From assembly GCF_032362555.1 (NCBI RefSeq), contig NC_083508.1:3439001-3503000 (forward strand): a DNA stretch of 64,000 bases. Reading direction: 5' to 3'. Origin of the DNA: Amyelois transitella. Taxonomy: Eukaryota; Arthropoda; Insecta; Lepidoptera; Pyralidae. Below the pieces are notes generated by a model. That model had not been told where the DNA came from, did no database searches, and worked only from the letters and a program-made list of their open reading frames with translations. Shown here one piece after another: positions 43,552 to 56,829 of the stretch (the stretch's first letter is position 1; the number at the start of each line of letters is the position of its first letter). Both the position numbers and the translations under genes were made by a program.

Positions 43552-44963
43552 TACTTATAGACATAACTCGATATCCCTGCTCATTTAATTGGTTGATAAG
43601 AATAGTTAATTATTGAAAATAAATATATCACAGAAACTTGCAATTTCAGTCGCCGTCTGGCCGAAAATCTTGTATGAAAGAAAACAATCAATAAAATCTC
43701 GTACCAATATAAGAAAAATAAAACTTTTTTTAATTTGTCATTTTGATGAGTACATTCACTTCTACGTTTCATTTGACGGAACGTTTCTTATCGGTTTTTA
43801 CCGATTAATATTTTAACAACGAACAACACATGATTTGCACAATAAACGAGACGATATTCATTTGCAGAATTCAATAGATATTTTACAGAAATACCTACAA
43901 CTAGTTTAAACTTAAAAAATGTGGAATAGACTTGCATAAAAATGCATGGGTAGTGTCAGTTTTATGATATTTTCGTGCCAGTTTTTTTTTTTATATTTTA
44001 GTTTCCGATTGACATCACTCTTTTTCGAAAAGCGCGGGAATTTGAGTTTACGAAGAAATACTACGGTAAGTACCGAGCTAGGTACCTACTTACACAAAGA
44101 GATTATTTATTCTGTTGGTACGTAGGTATGAAGAATTCAAATCACATAAAATTATTAATAGTATAGTAGTAGCACGGAAACTCATCAAGTTATTAAAAAC
44201 CACGTTTGAATCACCCATCGATTGTAATTAGCTCCTTGGGATAACATCGTCAAAATCGGTACAGTAGTTTATCTGTGAAAGATTATTCGACTTTCGCATT
44301 TATAATGACAAATAATGTATTAAATACTTTCTTTCGTGTCAGATGCAGTTGGACGATTACAGGTATCAAACTCAAATAAGAAAGTTTGTAAGGTTTAATT
44401 TCACAAAGAGCAATTGGCACATGCTGTTTGGACAAACCATGGAAGCTTGTTCTCGATGATTAGATACTAACATACATACATATAATCACGTCACCCTTGC
44501 GGGGTAGAAAGAGCCAACAATCTTCAAGTCTGAAAGGCCACATTCAGCTGTTTGGATTAATGATAGAATTTAGATTCAAATAGTAACAGTTTGCTACCCT
44601 GTCGCCTAAAAGAAGAATCCAAAGTTTATAAGCCCATCCCTTAGTCTATATATTAGATACTTAATATTGATATTGTATTATCAAAAGCTCAAACTAAGTC
44701 GAGCAAACCAACCATTGTGAAAAAGGAATTCAAAGGTTATTTTATATTATAATATTTAATATTATTTATTTTCATTCAAACAATACATGTAAAAAATTAA
44801 CAACTTTGTTTTGTTTCACAATTTATAGAGATAGATAATCTGCTTACAGTACAAACTTGAATTTCGTTACATATTCTTGATGATTTTTTCCAGGTAAAAC
44901 CAAAACAAGAATTTGTATAAAATTTTATTTAAAATATGTAGATTACATTTTGATGGACATTTA
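43552..44963. other. Upstream region of the BTB gene, with one repeat copy
   Basis: It lies between the BTB start codon and the SBDS stop, both on the minus strand. It should hold the BTB-gene 5' UTR and promoter. The only recognisable unit is a TCACGTCTAT-family repeat at 44466-44650. SBDS polyadenylation candidates (AATAAA on the minus strand) are at 44924-44929 and 44765-44770. Confidence 0.45.
44466..44650 (+). repeat. Dispersed repeat (TCACGTCTAT family)
   Basis: It contains ATAATCACGTCACCCTTGCG, GGTAGAAAGAGCCAACAATC, TTAATGATAGAATTTAGATT and CCTGTCGCCTAAAAG. Confidence 0.7.
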
Positions 44964-46019
44964 TTACAATGTTTGCTCCCCTTCTACCATTTCCTTCAGG
45001 TTCAACAATTCAAATTGTCCTGATCCCTTGGTTTCAGTTCTTATCATTTCATCTAGATTCCTAAAGTTACCAGGGTCAATCAAACAAATTATATTAGCTG
45101 TTCCTGAATCCCAATTATCTTCTTCAACACTTGTTGCTAGTTTAATAACTTTCTCCTTAATCTTCCTAGCATCTTTGCCAGTCAATAAAATCCTTACTCT
45201 CATTTGTGCTCTCTCAAGCGGAATTTCTTTTTTTAATAATGGAATAACATCTAGAGCTTGCTGTTTAGCATTTTTGTTCACATTGACAGAAAAATGAAGG
45301 TCTTTCATTGCTTTTTCTATGATTGAAACTGGATATGGCCTTTTTGTCTCAGGGTTGACACATTTATCAGCAACTGTTGTTGCAATGTCTTTCATAAGTG
45401 ACTCTATTTGTGAGTGCCTCTCTTTGTCAGAAACCTGAAGTTCACCTTTCTCCAATATTTCTTTGCATATTTCAGTCATATCATCTTTGCCAAATATTTT
45501 AACTAAATCTTCCTTTTTAGCAACTTGTCCTTTGGATACATTTGTGAATACTGTATGGGTTTGTAAAACTTCATCAAGGTCTTGTTCTCTGAAAATTCAC
45601 AAACAGTAGGTAATCAATTATTTAGGCAGATAATTTTCAATAAAATTATGATATATGGTATATAGTGGGTGGATTTAGTATTGATATTTAGTGGGTGGAT
45701 GATGCTTAATAATGGAGCTTAAGAGACCATCACTCACATAACTTCTTTAGTTAAATATCAAAATGAATATAAAATTCAACAAGTATGTAATGGTATTAAA
45801 AACGAGAGGGATATTTTTGCCGTTGTATAGAGGGCTGAATAAAGATAAATACACCACAAATATACAAATAAATAATAAAAATTATTACAGTTTATTCCTC
45901 CAAGACAAGACTTTGTTTCTGTAGCAGGCTATTTCAAACCTCTTTCCTCCTTTCTTTAACCTTACTATTGCAACATTTGTAAGACGTATTTGATTAGTAG
46001 GGGTGAAAATCTTAGCCAT
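44964..46019 (-). CDS. SBDS: SBDS ribosome maturation factor, complete, two coding exons
   Basis: SBDS works with the GTPase EFL1 to release eIF6 from nascent 60S subunits. Exon 1 (45889-46019) and exon 2 (44964-45588) join within a Leu codon (CT|A) to 251 residues (human 250). Diagnostic blocks: [112 protein letters not shown] and [15 protein letters not shown]. All three SBDS domains are present. The gene is divergent from GGNBP2, with 609 bases between the two start codons. The donor of exon 1 is GTAATA. Confidence 0.97.
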
Positions 46020-46628
46020 TTTTCAAAATTTTAGATCACAATTCAATTCTGTCTACCCACTGACAAGATATTTAATATTGAATTACTGAATAAGTGTAAG
46101 TACATAAGTAGTTGTATTTTTCTACATAATTTGCTTCACAGATGTCATAATTAATTGTCAAGTGACAATTTCTAATTTCCACAGACAATATCATTTGACA
46201 TTTGTCTTCATACCAGTTTGACGTGAGTTTGACGCCGAGGATTGACTTAAGTTTGACATCACAGTAATAGTGCCAACCTAAAAACTACCACAGTAGTGCT
46301 AAGATAAGCCATACACTTTTACCGATTTTTTAGTTATTATTTTGGTTGAAAATACGCCGAAGCGTTGTAATAAATAACGAGAAAGATTATTTTGAATAAA
46401 ATTCAATGTAGGTACAACCCAATTCTTATGTAATAAATAAGTGGTAAATCCATGCACAAACATACCTATGTCCTTACCTGGCATAGACTCATAGACTAGG
46501 TTGCGGTTGGCAACATTGCATCAGTGTCAGACGCAACACGTCGTGTATTTCTCCATTCTGAGAAACTGCCCTTCATTTTGTATTTTTTGTGTATTTTGTC
46601 GGCAATTTTATGAGATTAATCATAAAAA
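46020..46628. promoter_or_regulatory. Shared divergent promoter region, SBDS / GGNBP2
   Basis: These 609 bases separate the two start codons of divergently transcribed housekeeping genes. I see no TATA box at a convincing distance from either. Both 5' UTRs and a bidirectional promoter must fit here unless remote first exons exist. Confidence 0.5.
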
Positions 46629-49600
46629 ATGGCGAAATTGGTCGATATATATAATAGCGAAAAGGAACCCGTAATAAAAAGGAGGCAACTCCCTTTAACT
46701 ATCTACGAAAATCTTACCGTAAGTAGCATTTTCTGCACTTTGACACTAATGAACATTATTCAGTCATAGAAATTAAATTAATCATTACAAGAGATTATGA
46801 ACATCGTTTCTGCATTACGATACACAAAGGAATACTGCTGATGGCGTTACTGTCCATTTTAAGGAAAAAAATATGCAAAGCAGTTCATTGATTTCATTTA
46901 AATGAAATGACGTTTCTAGTTGACCTTATTTTGTAAATATATCTTCTTTGTTAAAAAATTCATAATTTTGTCCGCAGATGATAATGGATTTAAACACAAT
47001 GGGTTTAATTTGTGACAATTCGCAAGTAAAAGGTCGCGAGTATGAGGAGTTCATGCGGAAGTACCGTATCCTCACGACTGACGAGCTCAAATCTGCGCTT
47101 CGAGTGGACGCTTCCGATATTTTTAATGTATTAAATCAAAGCATTCCTTGTGTTGGCTGTAGAAGAAGGTAAGTGAGGAATAAATACACATTATTTTAAG
47201 AATTACCAATAAAATCCTTAGTCCTCATACTGAAAAGTCTCATTGATTGTAAATTGTAAAATGGCTTTTCGTTTTGTACCATTGAGTGAAATTTAAAATA
47301 AAAGAAATGTCAACTGACACCATAATGTGGGTACAACTTCAAAAATTCTTATTTACATATAGTATTCTTATATATGTACAGTTGAATTGAAGCTGTATCT
47401 ATTATGTTTGCAGAGTAGACAGAACCAAAAGTCTTGAAAGTGAAATAAGGACTGGTAGGCCAAGTTCAGCTATTTAGCTTGATGATAGAATTGAGATTCA
47501 ATTCACTTATTGCTAATAGGTTGCAACCCCATTAGCCTAAAAAAAATCCCAAGTTTATAAGCCCTTAATTGCCTTTTACAACATCCATGGGAAAGAGATT
47601 TTTTTTGTATTAGTGCCCAATACCACACAGCACATGGCTGCCACATTCTGTGTTTATTCTCAAAATACTCTAGAACGCTTGACACTTTTAAGTCAGCTAC
47701 AGTAATATAAGATCAGGTATATTTAGACATATGTTTCTTTTTATATAATTTGACCATAATCTACCTAAGCAATATGAGGCCTATGGTGGTACCATGCAAG
47801 CTCAAATAGTTCCTATTCACTCTTGCCTTCAAAATCCCCAAGTTGTATATAGGTATCAAGGAAGAGAGATGCAGGGAGGATATTAAGAAACAAGTCAGGT
47901 TGGTAGATCAGGAAATCAAACACTATATCTGTTCAATGAAATAGTGTTGTGCATTAAGTATTTTGATCAATGTCAATAGTCCTTTTTTAAACTTGAGTTG
48001 TATCAGTTGAAAAAAATATTAAGTTATGGAAATCTGTCCAAGGATCTTGTACAATTGCAACAATTACAATTCCATCTGCAAAAAGTTTTAATTTGTTTTA
48101 TTTTTTGTTATAGTGTGGAACGCCTGTTTTATCAGTTGTGTAAGTCAGGACACCCTACATTGGACCCACTAGTTCTAACCCCAGATGAAATAATGACCAT
48201 AAGAGAAGAGAAAATAGTACATCCACAGTCATTAGCCACTTTATTAAATGGTCACAGGTATGTATTATTGAATTAATGTATTCAAATATGTGAAAATAAA
48301 AGAAAAGCTATTCGTCTACATAATAGATTTTAAAAGAGGAGAGGTTCGCAATTCAACCTATTTTTATGACTTGTGGTTTCATCTATTTTAAACAATCTCA
48401 CTACTAATATTTATTATATAAGTAATTATAATATTGAAAAGCATGTAAAAAAATTGAAAATGCGACGAGATACAACCTTATGCACCACAATAAATTACAG
48501 CAAATTCACATGTATATAAAAACATTGCAGCAAATAGCGATCTTATCACTAAAAGCAATGTCTTCCAGGTAACCTTGGGTAACCTAACAAGTGAATTAAA
48601 CTTCACCCAGAGAAAAGATTAGCAGGTGGCTCTGTGTTAACTTATAGTCTTTTCTATTGTCAATATACCTACTTATATTTGTTATGAATATAATCATGCC
48701 TAAGATAAATCACACCTAAGATGGAAACTGAACCAAAGCTTTAAGTGAGAAGTTATGAAGAAAGAAAATGAATCAAGATTTTTAAAACTTTTTGGGTTTG
48801 CACATGGCTAATAGAGATACTATGTTTTATTAACATAAATAATATAATTCTAGTTTATTACAAAATACAGTATGTCAAGTTATTATCCCATAACGAAGTC
48901 TAAACTTACTTTAGGGCAATTCATTCTATGTAATTTGTCCCAAATATACATATATATATTTATTTATAATGCAACATTTCAGCTCCGGAATAGAATGTCT
49001 CATCTTAAACCAGCCGAGGTGGAAGAAATCCCAGAGGTGTACATTGCATTCCTTAGAGGCGGGCACCGCGCGCGGCTGGGGAGGCTCTGGCGTGCCCGGC
49101 ACCGCCGGTAACGCGGGCACGTGCGGATGGGGGTAATTATAATATTCCATGTTGTACAAATATTCATTAAACTATTTTTCTTTTATGCATGTCACTAAAT
49201 CTGGTTTGTGAAGTCCAATATAAAAAAAAATACTTTTACTTTTTATCATTAAAGACCTACCTTTTTGACGCAATTTTAACGGATAACATATGGATATTAT
49301 ATTATAATTGCATTATTTCATCTTCCTACGCTCAGTAGCATTATTTTTACGACGATAACGATTTTGATACACATGAATATAAATATTTTTTTTTGAAAAA
49401 CTAGTTTCTGCGATATTTATATACATAACTCAATGAACCTTTTCTTACATACATACATACATACATAAAATCACGCCTCTTTTCCGGAGGGGTAGGCAGA
49501 GACTACCTCTTTCCACTTGCCACGATCTCTGCATACTTCTTTCGCTTCGTCCACATTCATAACTCTCTTCATACAAGCTCGGCGGTTTCGGGTACTTTTG

Positions 49601-52600
49601 ACCTGACCCTTTACCAGGACGTCCTTAATTTGATCAAGATACGTTCGTCTAGGTCTTCCCACTCCGACCTTTCCCTCCACACTCTCCTTGTATATCTGCT
49701 TAGTCAACCTGCTTTCATTCATCCTCTCCACATGACCGAACCATCTTAACATACCCTTTTCTATTCCTGTAACTACATCTTCTTTCACATCACAAAATTC
49801 CCTTATCACGCTGTTCCTTATCCTGTCACTCAATTTCACACCCATCATACTCCTTAACGCTCTCATTTCCACTGCATTTATTCTGCTTTCATGCTTCTTT
49901 TGCCATACCCAACTTTCACTCCCATACATTAATGTCGGGACCAACACGCCCCTGTGCACAGCCAGTCGAGCCTTTTTGGATAGTTTCTGACTGCTCATAA
50001 AGGCATGCAAAGCTCCATTCACCATGTTCCCCGCGTTCACTCTCCTTTCAATATCACTATCATACTTGCCATCTGATGTAAACTTTGATCCTAGATATAC
50101 AAACTCTTTCACTTGCTCCACTTTTTCTCCTCCAATCAAAATATTACATGCTGTCATTTCTTTCTCCATTTCAAAAACCAGTGTTTTAGTTTTACTTACG
50201 TTCACTTTCATTCCTTTCTCTTTTAAAGCTTCATGCATACAGTTTACCATCTCCTGTAACTCCTCCGCTGATGACGCCAGTATAACCTGATCGTCGGCAT
50301 AGAGCAGACATTTGACGAGTAACTCATTCATCCTTAATCCACTTTTAGACTCTTTCAAATCTGTCAAACAGCTATCCATAAATAGGTTGAACAGCCACGG
50401 TGACGCAACACATCCTTGCCTAACGCCTTTCTCAATCTTAAACCACTCAGTGTGCGCTCCGTTTATCCTGACACAAGCACTCGAATCCTCATATAAGGAT
50501 TTCAGTGCTCGTATTAAGAGACTGCTCACCCCATGCATAGAAAGTGCTGACCACAATTCATTCCTCTCAACTCTGTCATAGGCCTTTTCCAGATCTACGA
50601 ATGTGCAATAGACTTTTTGACTCTTGGCCAAAAACTTTTCGGCTATGCACCGCAAGGAAAAGACCTGATCAGTACATCCCATTCCCTTTCGAAATCCCGC
50701 TTGAGCATCCCATATTTTGTCATCAGTTTCTTAATTTTATAATTTTTTTTCAGCTGGGTAGCCTGGGGCTGGGGAGGGCGCGCGGCGTGGCGCACCGCGT
50801 GGGACGCCATGCGAGCCTCCGCGCGGGAACACGTGACCCTGGTTCACTTCAACACTCTACACGATACGCTCACCAACTACCTTAGGAAACATAGATTCTG
50901 TACAGACTGCAAAACCAAGGTGAGTTTTCATTAGTAGATAAAGGCATTTATATATTATAATAATTAGAATTTTACTATGCTTCCTCCTGTGGATGGAATG
51001 TGTCTGTGACCATAATCCTTTATTAGGTGAATCAGGTTTTTATATGAAGCAACACATGTCTGACCCGCACTGCCTTAATAGGGGGAACCTAGATTCATGG
51101 TAAAATATAATTTTGTATGTATGTAACAAATAAAGATGAATAAAGCAGTCGACAGCCACAATGGCTTGAAAATTTTAGTAGGATATATGTATTACAAATA
51201 GGACAACATTACTCCAAAATTATAATGGATCTTACCAAAATCCGTAGCATATCTTGTATGTTAATTACTCATCGTTACGATATTTTCCTATTTAAAAATA
51301 GTAATTTTGGAGCTATGAATTTTCAAACATTATAGTTCGACCTTCATTAATGAGGCTAAATTGATGCTAGTGGTTCAATGACATCACGTAATACATAAAC
51401 AAATTATCAATTTGATAAGACGGCATCTTGGTAACTTGTAAGGAGTTGTTATTTCTACTTAACTATATACATGAAAGAAATGAGACGGGGACATGGAAAT
51501 GTCGATTTGATTTTTTTTTATGTAAGTTTCATTGCTGGGCATTCTTTCCTTCAGAACTTCTTTGTTTTAGTGACGGCAACCTGAAAAATTTTAAAATTTT
51601 CAGGTGTTACGAGCATACCACTTGTTAGTCGACGAAAAGGAACCACAGAAAGAGAAAGGCTACGTTGGGGCGTTGTACAGTGGCATCAAAAGGTGCCTCC
51701 TGGACAAACACTTACACTTGCAAGCAAAGACGGACTACATCGCACATCTAATAGCTAGGGCTGAGCCTGAACTACTGGGGAACCACCGCGAGAGACACGC
51801 AAAAACATTAGAAATCGCACAGGAAGAGGTATGCTATTTAAAATTGTGTTAACATTTTCAAAGTATTATAGATGAAAAAACAGAAACTATATTCTGGTAA
51901 AAAATTCATTTTTAATCATGTCTCCAAATCATGAATGTTTGCTTTATTATATGAGGTTTTTTTACTTGAAGATTGCATATTGATTGCACAATTTAAGTAA
52001 TAATTTGTAGATATCAAGTCAAGTTTGAAGATAGAGTGACTTCCATTTGACCTCTGCAATCTTTCATCTCCTAACATAACCTAACTTATAAATCCAGATG
52101 CATTAGCATTCAGATTTCAACATGATCTTTTCCCTGACCAGAGATTTGATAAATATTTACCATTCATCGGAGTAAATCCAATTTCTGTGAATCAAGTAAG
52201 TAGTACACGTATATCATACTAATGTAATCAATTTACCCAGGTGTTGATATGTCTCGGCATTTGCATTTACGAGCGCCTCCAAAGAATTTCGCTCCGTCTC
52301 CGCGAAGAAGAAGGCACGTGTCAGACTCTCGCGGCGGTCGCAGTGGAGGCGCTGTATCGCAAGTTCGAGACGACGGTGGAGCACAAGAGCGGCGTGTCCA
52401 AACTCCAGCTGCTGTACGATGAGATCACACAGGAGGAGCTCACCAGGCAGCAGAGGAAAGAACAGAAAAAGTTGAAACGACGTAAGAAGAAGGAGAGGCA
52501 GGCTGTTGAAAGCAAGTGCAAGGTAACGGTTATTATATTATTTTGGTTGTGTTTTTAAATAAGTAGCACCTTTGTACTGCAAATTCTGTATAAAAACGTG

Positions 52601-53697
52601 AACATCAAAAAATAAATGAATGCCATATGAAAATATAATCTAGCCATTGATACAAAGCCATTGATTCCTGACCCTTTTTAGCAGTTAATGGGATAGAAAC
52701 AACTTTTCACATAAACTTTAAATGTTATTAGTAATAAGGCTGCTTGATCTCTGTCTTTTTTGTGTAAGTATATTTTTAGCCATTCCCGGGTAAAAAGACA
52801 AAAAACATAGATGTTTTTTCAATGAATAAAATTTTATTAAAATCTGTATGATTCAATGATTATTACAATTACAGGAAGCAGACTCAGAAGAGCCCGAGGA
52901 GAAGTGCCAATGTGATGAATGTCTATTAGAAGAGAGAGATACACCCACAGAGCTTCTATCACCGCGAGACTACAACCAGTGTTACGAGGCGAGCGGCGAC
53001 GCTTGCCCATCCTGCCAGGACGACACCAGCAAACGGTCTCCAAAGAAGAACGGCAAGAAACGTGGCAAAAATGGCAATCTTTCACCAAGCGAGGCATCTC
53101 AAGACTGCGGATACTCATCAGGGAATAACGGTGGCTGCTGTGAAACAATGTCCGGATCATCTTCCCTTATGAGCACCCCGGAAGGCTCGGAGGTTGCGTG
53201 TTCCGAAGGCTACTGCAACCATGAACGAGGAGACTGCGTAGATTTGGCCAAAAATGACAAAACACAGTGTGGAGGGTTTACATTGTCCTTACAGCAAATG
53301 TTGATGGTTAGTACAGCTATATATTTTTCACTTTTTAGGTGATTTCAAATAAGTTATGTTAAAATGTATCATTCAAGCTAGTTACCTTTACAATTTTGCA
53401 GTTTACCTTTAGTAGGCTCCAAGCTGAGAGCCAACAGAAACAAATGCGCTATATGAGATAAAGATAAATATATTTTTTAATGAAGAACTGTAATTTATTT
53501 AATATTTTCAGGATACATGTACGTCAGACGAAGAAGAGGACGCCAGTTATATTCCTATAGAAGACGTACTGGAGTTCAAATCGCGTAGAAACATAACGGA
53601 GAAAAGACAAGAGCTGAGACAGAACCTGCGACAGAAGTTTGCTCAACTCTGTGTCAGCACTCCGAAACTCGCACCCAAGGGCAAGCACGCCGCTTAG
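46629..53697 (+). CDS. GGNBP2: Gametogenetin-binding protein 2 (GGNBP2) homologue, complete, 9 exons
   Basis: Exons 46629-46718, 46978-47168, 48114-48257, 48983-49132, 50754-50919, 51604-51828, 52241-52522, 52875-53306 and 53512-53697 join in phase to 621 residues (human 697). Family matches include MAKLV...RRQLPL, IPCVGCRRSVERLFYQL, QRCTLHSLE, YLRKHRFCTDCK, VLRAYHLLVDE, EKGYVGALYSGIK, DYIAHLIARAEPEL, RERHAKTLEIAQEEVLICLG, IYERLQRI, QDCGYSSGNNG, SDEEEDASYIPIEDVLEFKS and a basic RRKKKERQ stretch. Exons 4-5 carry a Gly/Trp-rich segment (GWGWVAWGWGG) not seen in the human protein. The molecular role is poorly known; the mammalian protein is linked to germ cells and tumour suppression. A LINE lies antisense in intron 4. 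Polyadenylation candidates are at 54086-54091 and 54647-54652. Confidence 0.95.
47395..47635 (+). repeat. Dispersed repeat (TCACGTCTAT family) in GGNBP2 intron 2
   Basis: It contains GCAGAGTAGACAGAACC, TTCAGCTATTTAGCTTGATG, AATCCCAAGTTTATAAGCCC, CATCCATGGGAAAGAGA and ACCACACAGCACATG, in family order. Confidence 0.7.
49443..50728 (-). mobile_element. 5'-truncated LINE with intact C-terminal reverse transcriptase ORF
   Basis: The minus-strand ORF (to 49471) covers the 3' half of a non-LTR reverse transcriptase: FVDLEKAYDRV (motif A), GVRQGCVASPWLFNLFMD (motif B), the YADDQVILASS active site, then a C-terminal domain ([49 protein letters not shown]) and a stop at SGKEA. A (TACA)n microsatellite forms the 3' tail. 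The 5' end is cut near 50728, in the QAGFRKGMGCTDQ region. Endonuclease and any ORF1 are missing. It resembles RTE-like clades, but I am unsure of the clade. It sits antisense in GGNBP2 intron 4, with its truncated end within 30 bases of the exon 5 acceptor. Confidence 0.9.
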
Positions 53698-54993
53698 CTC
53701 TGATGCCAGCCCTCACACTCCATAATATAATCGGTCATTTGTATCAGAATGGCACAAATTATAACCGCTTCATGGTCTGTAGGTGTCTCGTAATATGTGT
53801 CAATATCCACAAAAATCTGTACTAAGTCGAAACCTTCTATGTAACAGGCTGTTATTTACAGTAGATTATATGCTAGCTACTCAATAGAATCAATTTAAGT
53901 ATTCATTATAAAACCTCCAAAAACTCGAGATGAAATCAACTTCTCATTGACATTATATAAGGTACATTCAAATTAATAACAAATATTTTAAGGATCACAA
54001 GTACAGTCAAGATTACTGTTACCGAACTTTTTTCAGGAAAACGATTTCGACATGCCATGCAACTTAATATGTTGACAGAATCTAAAATAAATATAATAAT
54101 ACCAAATTTTATGAGAAAATATATAATTATATTGTTGCAAAAAGTCAATGGTCTGGGAAAGTATCCTTCGAAATGTTATGTGAACTTGTAAGGGCTTTTA
54201 TTATTTTTTAGATTGAATCCAAATCATTTCAACTTATTGCATGATTAATACTATTTTTTATATTTACTTTTATTAAAATTATTTGATCATTTTTAATCAT
54301 GTGTATTCTTAAAAGCATCCACATCAATCTGAAATTTTCAAAAGTGTATATTAAAATAACAACAGTTGTTTCAGAGCCCATGGGTGGGATTGTCCCATAG
54401 AGGATTTCAGTATAACCTGAATTCTGTCAGTCCCATACCTACATAAAAATGCAAATTATTCTCGAAAATAATGTAGCATATTTGAGATTCTGCCCACTCA
54501 TGGTTGGCTGCAACTGTGAAAACAGTATGGGTGCTTATAGTTAATTCAGATATTTGTAGACGATATTATAGCTTCAGGTTAGTGGTGATATGAAGTTCTA
54601 TTTCGTTAAATCATGTTAATGACCTGCAACAATAATTTTAAGGCATAATAAAATCAAGTGCAAGTTATAATTATTCCAAATATTGAAAAGATTGGACTGG
54701 ATAAACACCAGCATTTAAAATATTTACTATTTAAATTGTTAGAAAGCTTAGTGATGAAATATGTAAGGTAGCATTTGATCAAATTATTTTATTTTCATTG
54801 CTTTATGTGACTCAATATTAAGTAATTAATGATGAATTATTGCTCGTTCGTTATAAAGCTTCAAAATGCGTGAGGGGAGTTACCTTGGCTAGTTTGCCAT
54901 TGTTATTGAAGTCAAAAACATTTGTAACTCAGTTTTAAAATATATTATAATACAGTGATTATTTGTTTTATTAAATAACCTTATTAACAAATT
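53698..54993. other. 3' UTR of GGNBP2 and convergent OXSM end
   Basis: It is AT-rich and non-coding. GGNBP2 is on plus and OXSM on minus. The OXSM polyadenylation signal (AATAAA on minus) is at 54967-54972, 22 bases past its stop. The GGNBP2 UTR may use either of two AATAAA signals, at 54086-54091 or 54647-54652. Confidence 0.5.
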
Positions 54994-56289
54994 TTACAAT
55001 TGACTTATACAAAGTGTAGCATTGGTACCACCAAATCCAAAGGAGTTTTTTAAAGCAATCCTCCTTTCAGCTTCCCATGGTCTTGATTCTTTTGCTACAT
55101 AATTAAGGTCATCTACAGGATCCTCCAAATTTAGTGTGGGTGGTAACATGCCATGGTAACAGGAGAGCACAGTAAAAATTGCTTCCAAATTCCCTGCAGC
55201 TCCCAGTAAGTGTCCATGTGCTCCTTTGGTAGAAGAGACATTTATGTTTGGAGTATGATCTCCAAATAACCTTTTGATAGCAGTGGATTCAATACCATCT
55301 CCTATTGGAGTTGATGTTGCATGGGCATTGATATGTGTAACATTGTTTTTATCAATACTACTATCTTTTAAGGCTCTGCTCATTGATAACAAAGCTCCAC
55401 TGCCATCTTCCCTGGGTGTAGTAATATGAGATGCATCTCCCGATAAACCATAACCTAAAATTTCAGCATATATCTTTGCACTTCGTCTTAGTGCATGCTG
55501 GTATTCTTCAAGAACTAGCACAGCTGCACCTTCTCCCATTACAAATCCTTCACGAAGTTTGTCAAATGGTCTTGAAGCTTTAGTGGGCTCATCATTGAAG
55601 GAAGTACTCAATGCTCTCAGTCTACAAAAGCCTGCAAGAGCAAGTGGACTTATGCAAGCTTCAGCTCCTCCGCACACCATCACATCAGCATCACCATTGC
55701 AAATGAATCTGAATGCGTCTCCTATGGAATGAGCACCTGTTGCGCATGCAGTTGACACAGCATGGTTTGGACCCCTTAATCCATATTTTATACTAATTTG
55801 CCCAGCAGCCATATTTGGCAATATTCGTGGTACAAAGAATGGACTTACTTTATTGTATCCTAATTTAAATGCTTCATTTGTATCACAAACATCTTTAAGA
55901 TCTATCATACCCATACCAATTGCAACACCAGTAGATTCTCTTTCATCATCATTTTTAGGCAACCAATTTGCATTTGAGAGAGCCTCCGCTGTTGCTACTA
56001 AAGCTAAACATGTTGCTGGAGCCATAGTTCTTAGGTTTGATTTTGATAAAGCTTTTGCAACAGTGTCATCTTTTTGGTATGGAATTACACCTGCTACTTT
56101 GCAGGGTAGCTTTGAATACTCTTCTCCTTGAAGAGAAACAATGCCACTTTTCCCTCCAAGGAGGTTTTTCCACACAACGTCTGCGCCCACTCCAAGTGGA
56201 CTTACAACACCAACTCCAGTCACAACAACCCTACGCCTAGGTATCACATTAGATGCTCTTCTAAATTGTATGGCTAAATTGGATTTCAT
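54994..56289 (-). CDS. OXSM: Mitochondrial 3-oxoacyl-ACP synthase (KAS), OXSM
   Basis: OXSM is the condensing enzyme of mitochondrial type II fatty-acid synthesis, which feeds lipoic acid formation. This is a single-exon ORF of 431 residues from the ATG at 56289 (human 459). The thiolase-fold signature is clear: [13 protein letters not shown] at 21-33, the nucleophile Cys182 in [41 protein letters not shown], His323 in [12 protein letters not shown], and Lys355/His360 in [15 protein letters not shown], then [10 protein letters not shown] near the end. The N-terminus is rich in Arg ([13 protein letters not shown]), fitting a mitochondrial presequence. The frame is open a further 18 codons upstream but without an ATG. 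It is divergent from CYB5D2. The lack of introns contrasts with all its neighbours. Confidence 0.97.
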   Translation of the reverse strand: MKSNLAIQFRRASNVIPRRRVVVTGVGVVSPLGVGADVVWKNLLGGKSGIVSLQGEEYSKLPCKVAGVIPYQKDDTVAKALSKSNLRTMAPATCLALVATAEALSNANWLPKNDDERESTGVAIGMGMIDLKDVCDTNEAFKLGYNKVSPFFVPRILPNMAAGQISIKYGLRGPNHAVSTACATGAHSIGDAFRFICNGDADVMVCGGAEACISPLALAGFCRLRALSTSFNDEPTKASRPFDKLREGFVMGEGAAVLVLEEYQHALRRSAKIYAEILGYGLSGDASHITTPREDGSGALLSMSRALKDSSIDKNNVTHINAHATSTPIGDGIESTAIKRLFGDHTPNINVSSTKGAHGHLLGAAGNLEAIFTVLSCYHGMLPPTLNLEDPVDDLNYVAKESRPWEAERRIALKNSFGFGGTNATLCISQL

Positions 56290-56829
56290 TGTGAATGCAT
56301 AATTTGAAGACTGAAATGGCACAGAGGTTAGAGATATTTTCAAAAATTATTCAAGAACTACTTGTACAAGGTAGTTCTGGTAATTAATTCAATATCGTTT
56401 ATCCGTTAAAAAGTACCTGCAGAGAATTTAGTCAAATTTAATAAAACTGTGAGAAAAACTAAAGATTCATATTTTCACTTGGTTGGCTTATTTTGCCTAT
56501 TGACAACATGTTGTGTTGGCAATTCTAAAAGTTCATTGACATTTGACCCCAAACCAGCTGACTTTTTGACAGAACCAAGACAGAACAGAAAACTGGACTG
56601 CAGAGACTGGAACGAAATTAGAACTTTCCACTTTAGAAATTACATATTTTTATTTTGTTTAATTAATAGTATAAAACTTCTTATTACTTTACCCCTCAAA
56701 TGTTAGATAGTGACAAACTAGTGACATATATATTTCTGTGTAAATAAAAGGAAATGTAAAAAGAAAATAAGTAAAAGTTATAATTTTTCAATTAAACTTT
56801 TAAATAAGGTATAAAACAAATTATACATT
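56290..56829. promoter_or_regulatory. Divergent promoter region, OXSM / CYB5D2
   Basis: These 540 bases separate the two start codons. A short plus-strand frame at 56449-56706 matches no family I know and is probably untranslated. No clear TATA box is seen. Confidence 0.45.

Noticed and set aside
49107-49113. Earlier GTAACG donor for GGNBP2 exon 4
   Set aside because: It would leave the reading frame out of phase with exon 5; the GTAATT donor at 49133 keeps it.
56449-56706. Small gene between OXSM and CYB5D2
   Set aside because: No similarity to anything known, non-ATG-independent composition of a leader region, and it sits in a divergent promoter.
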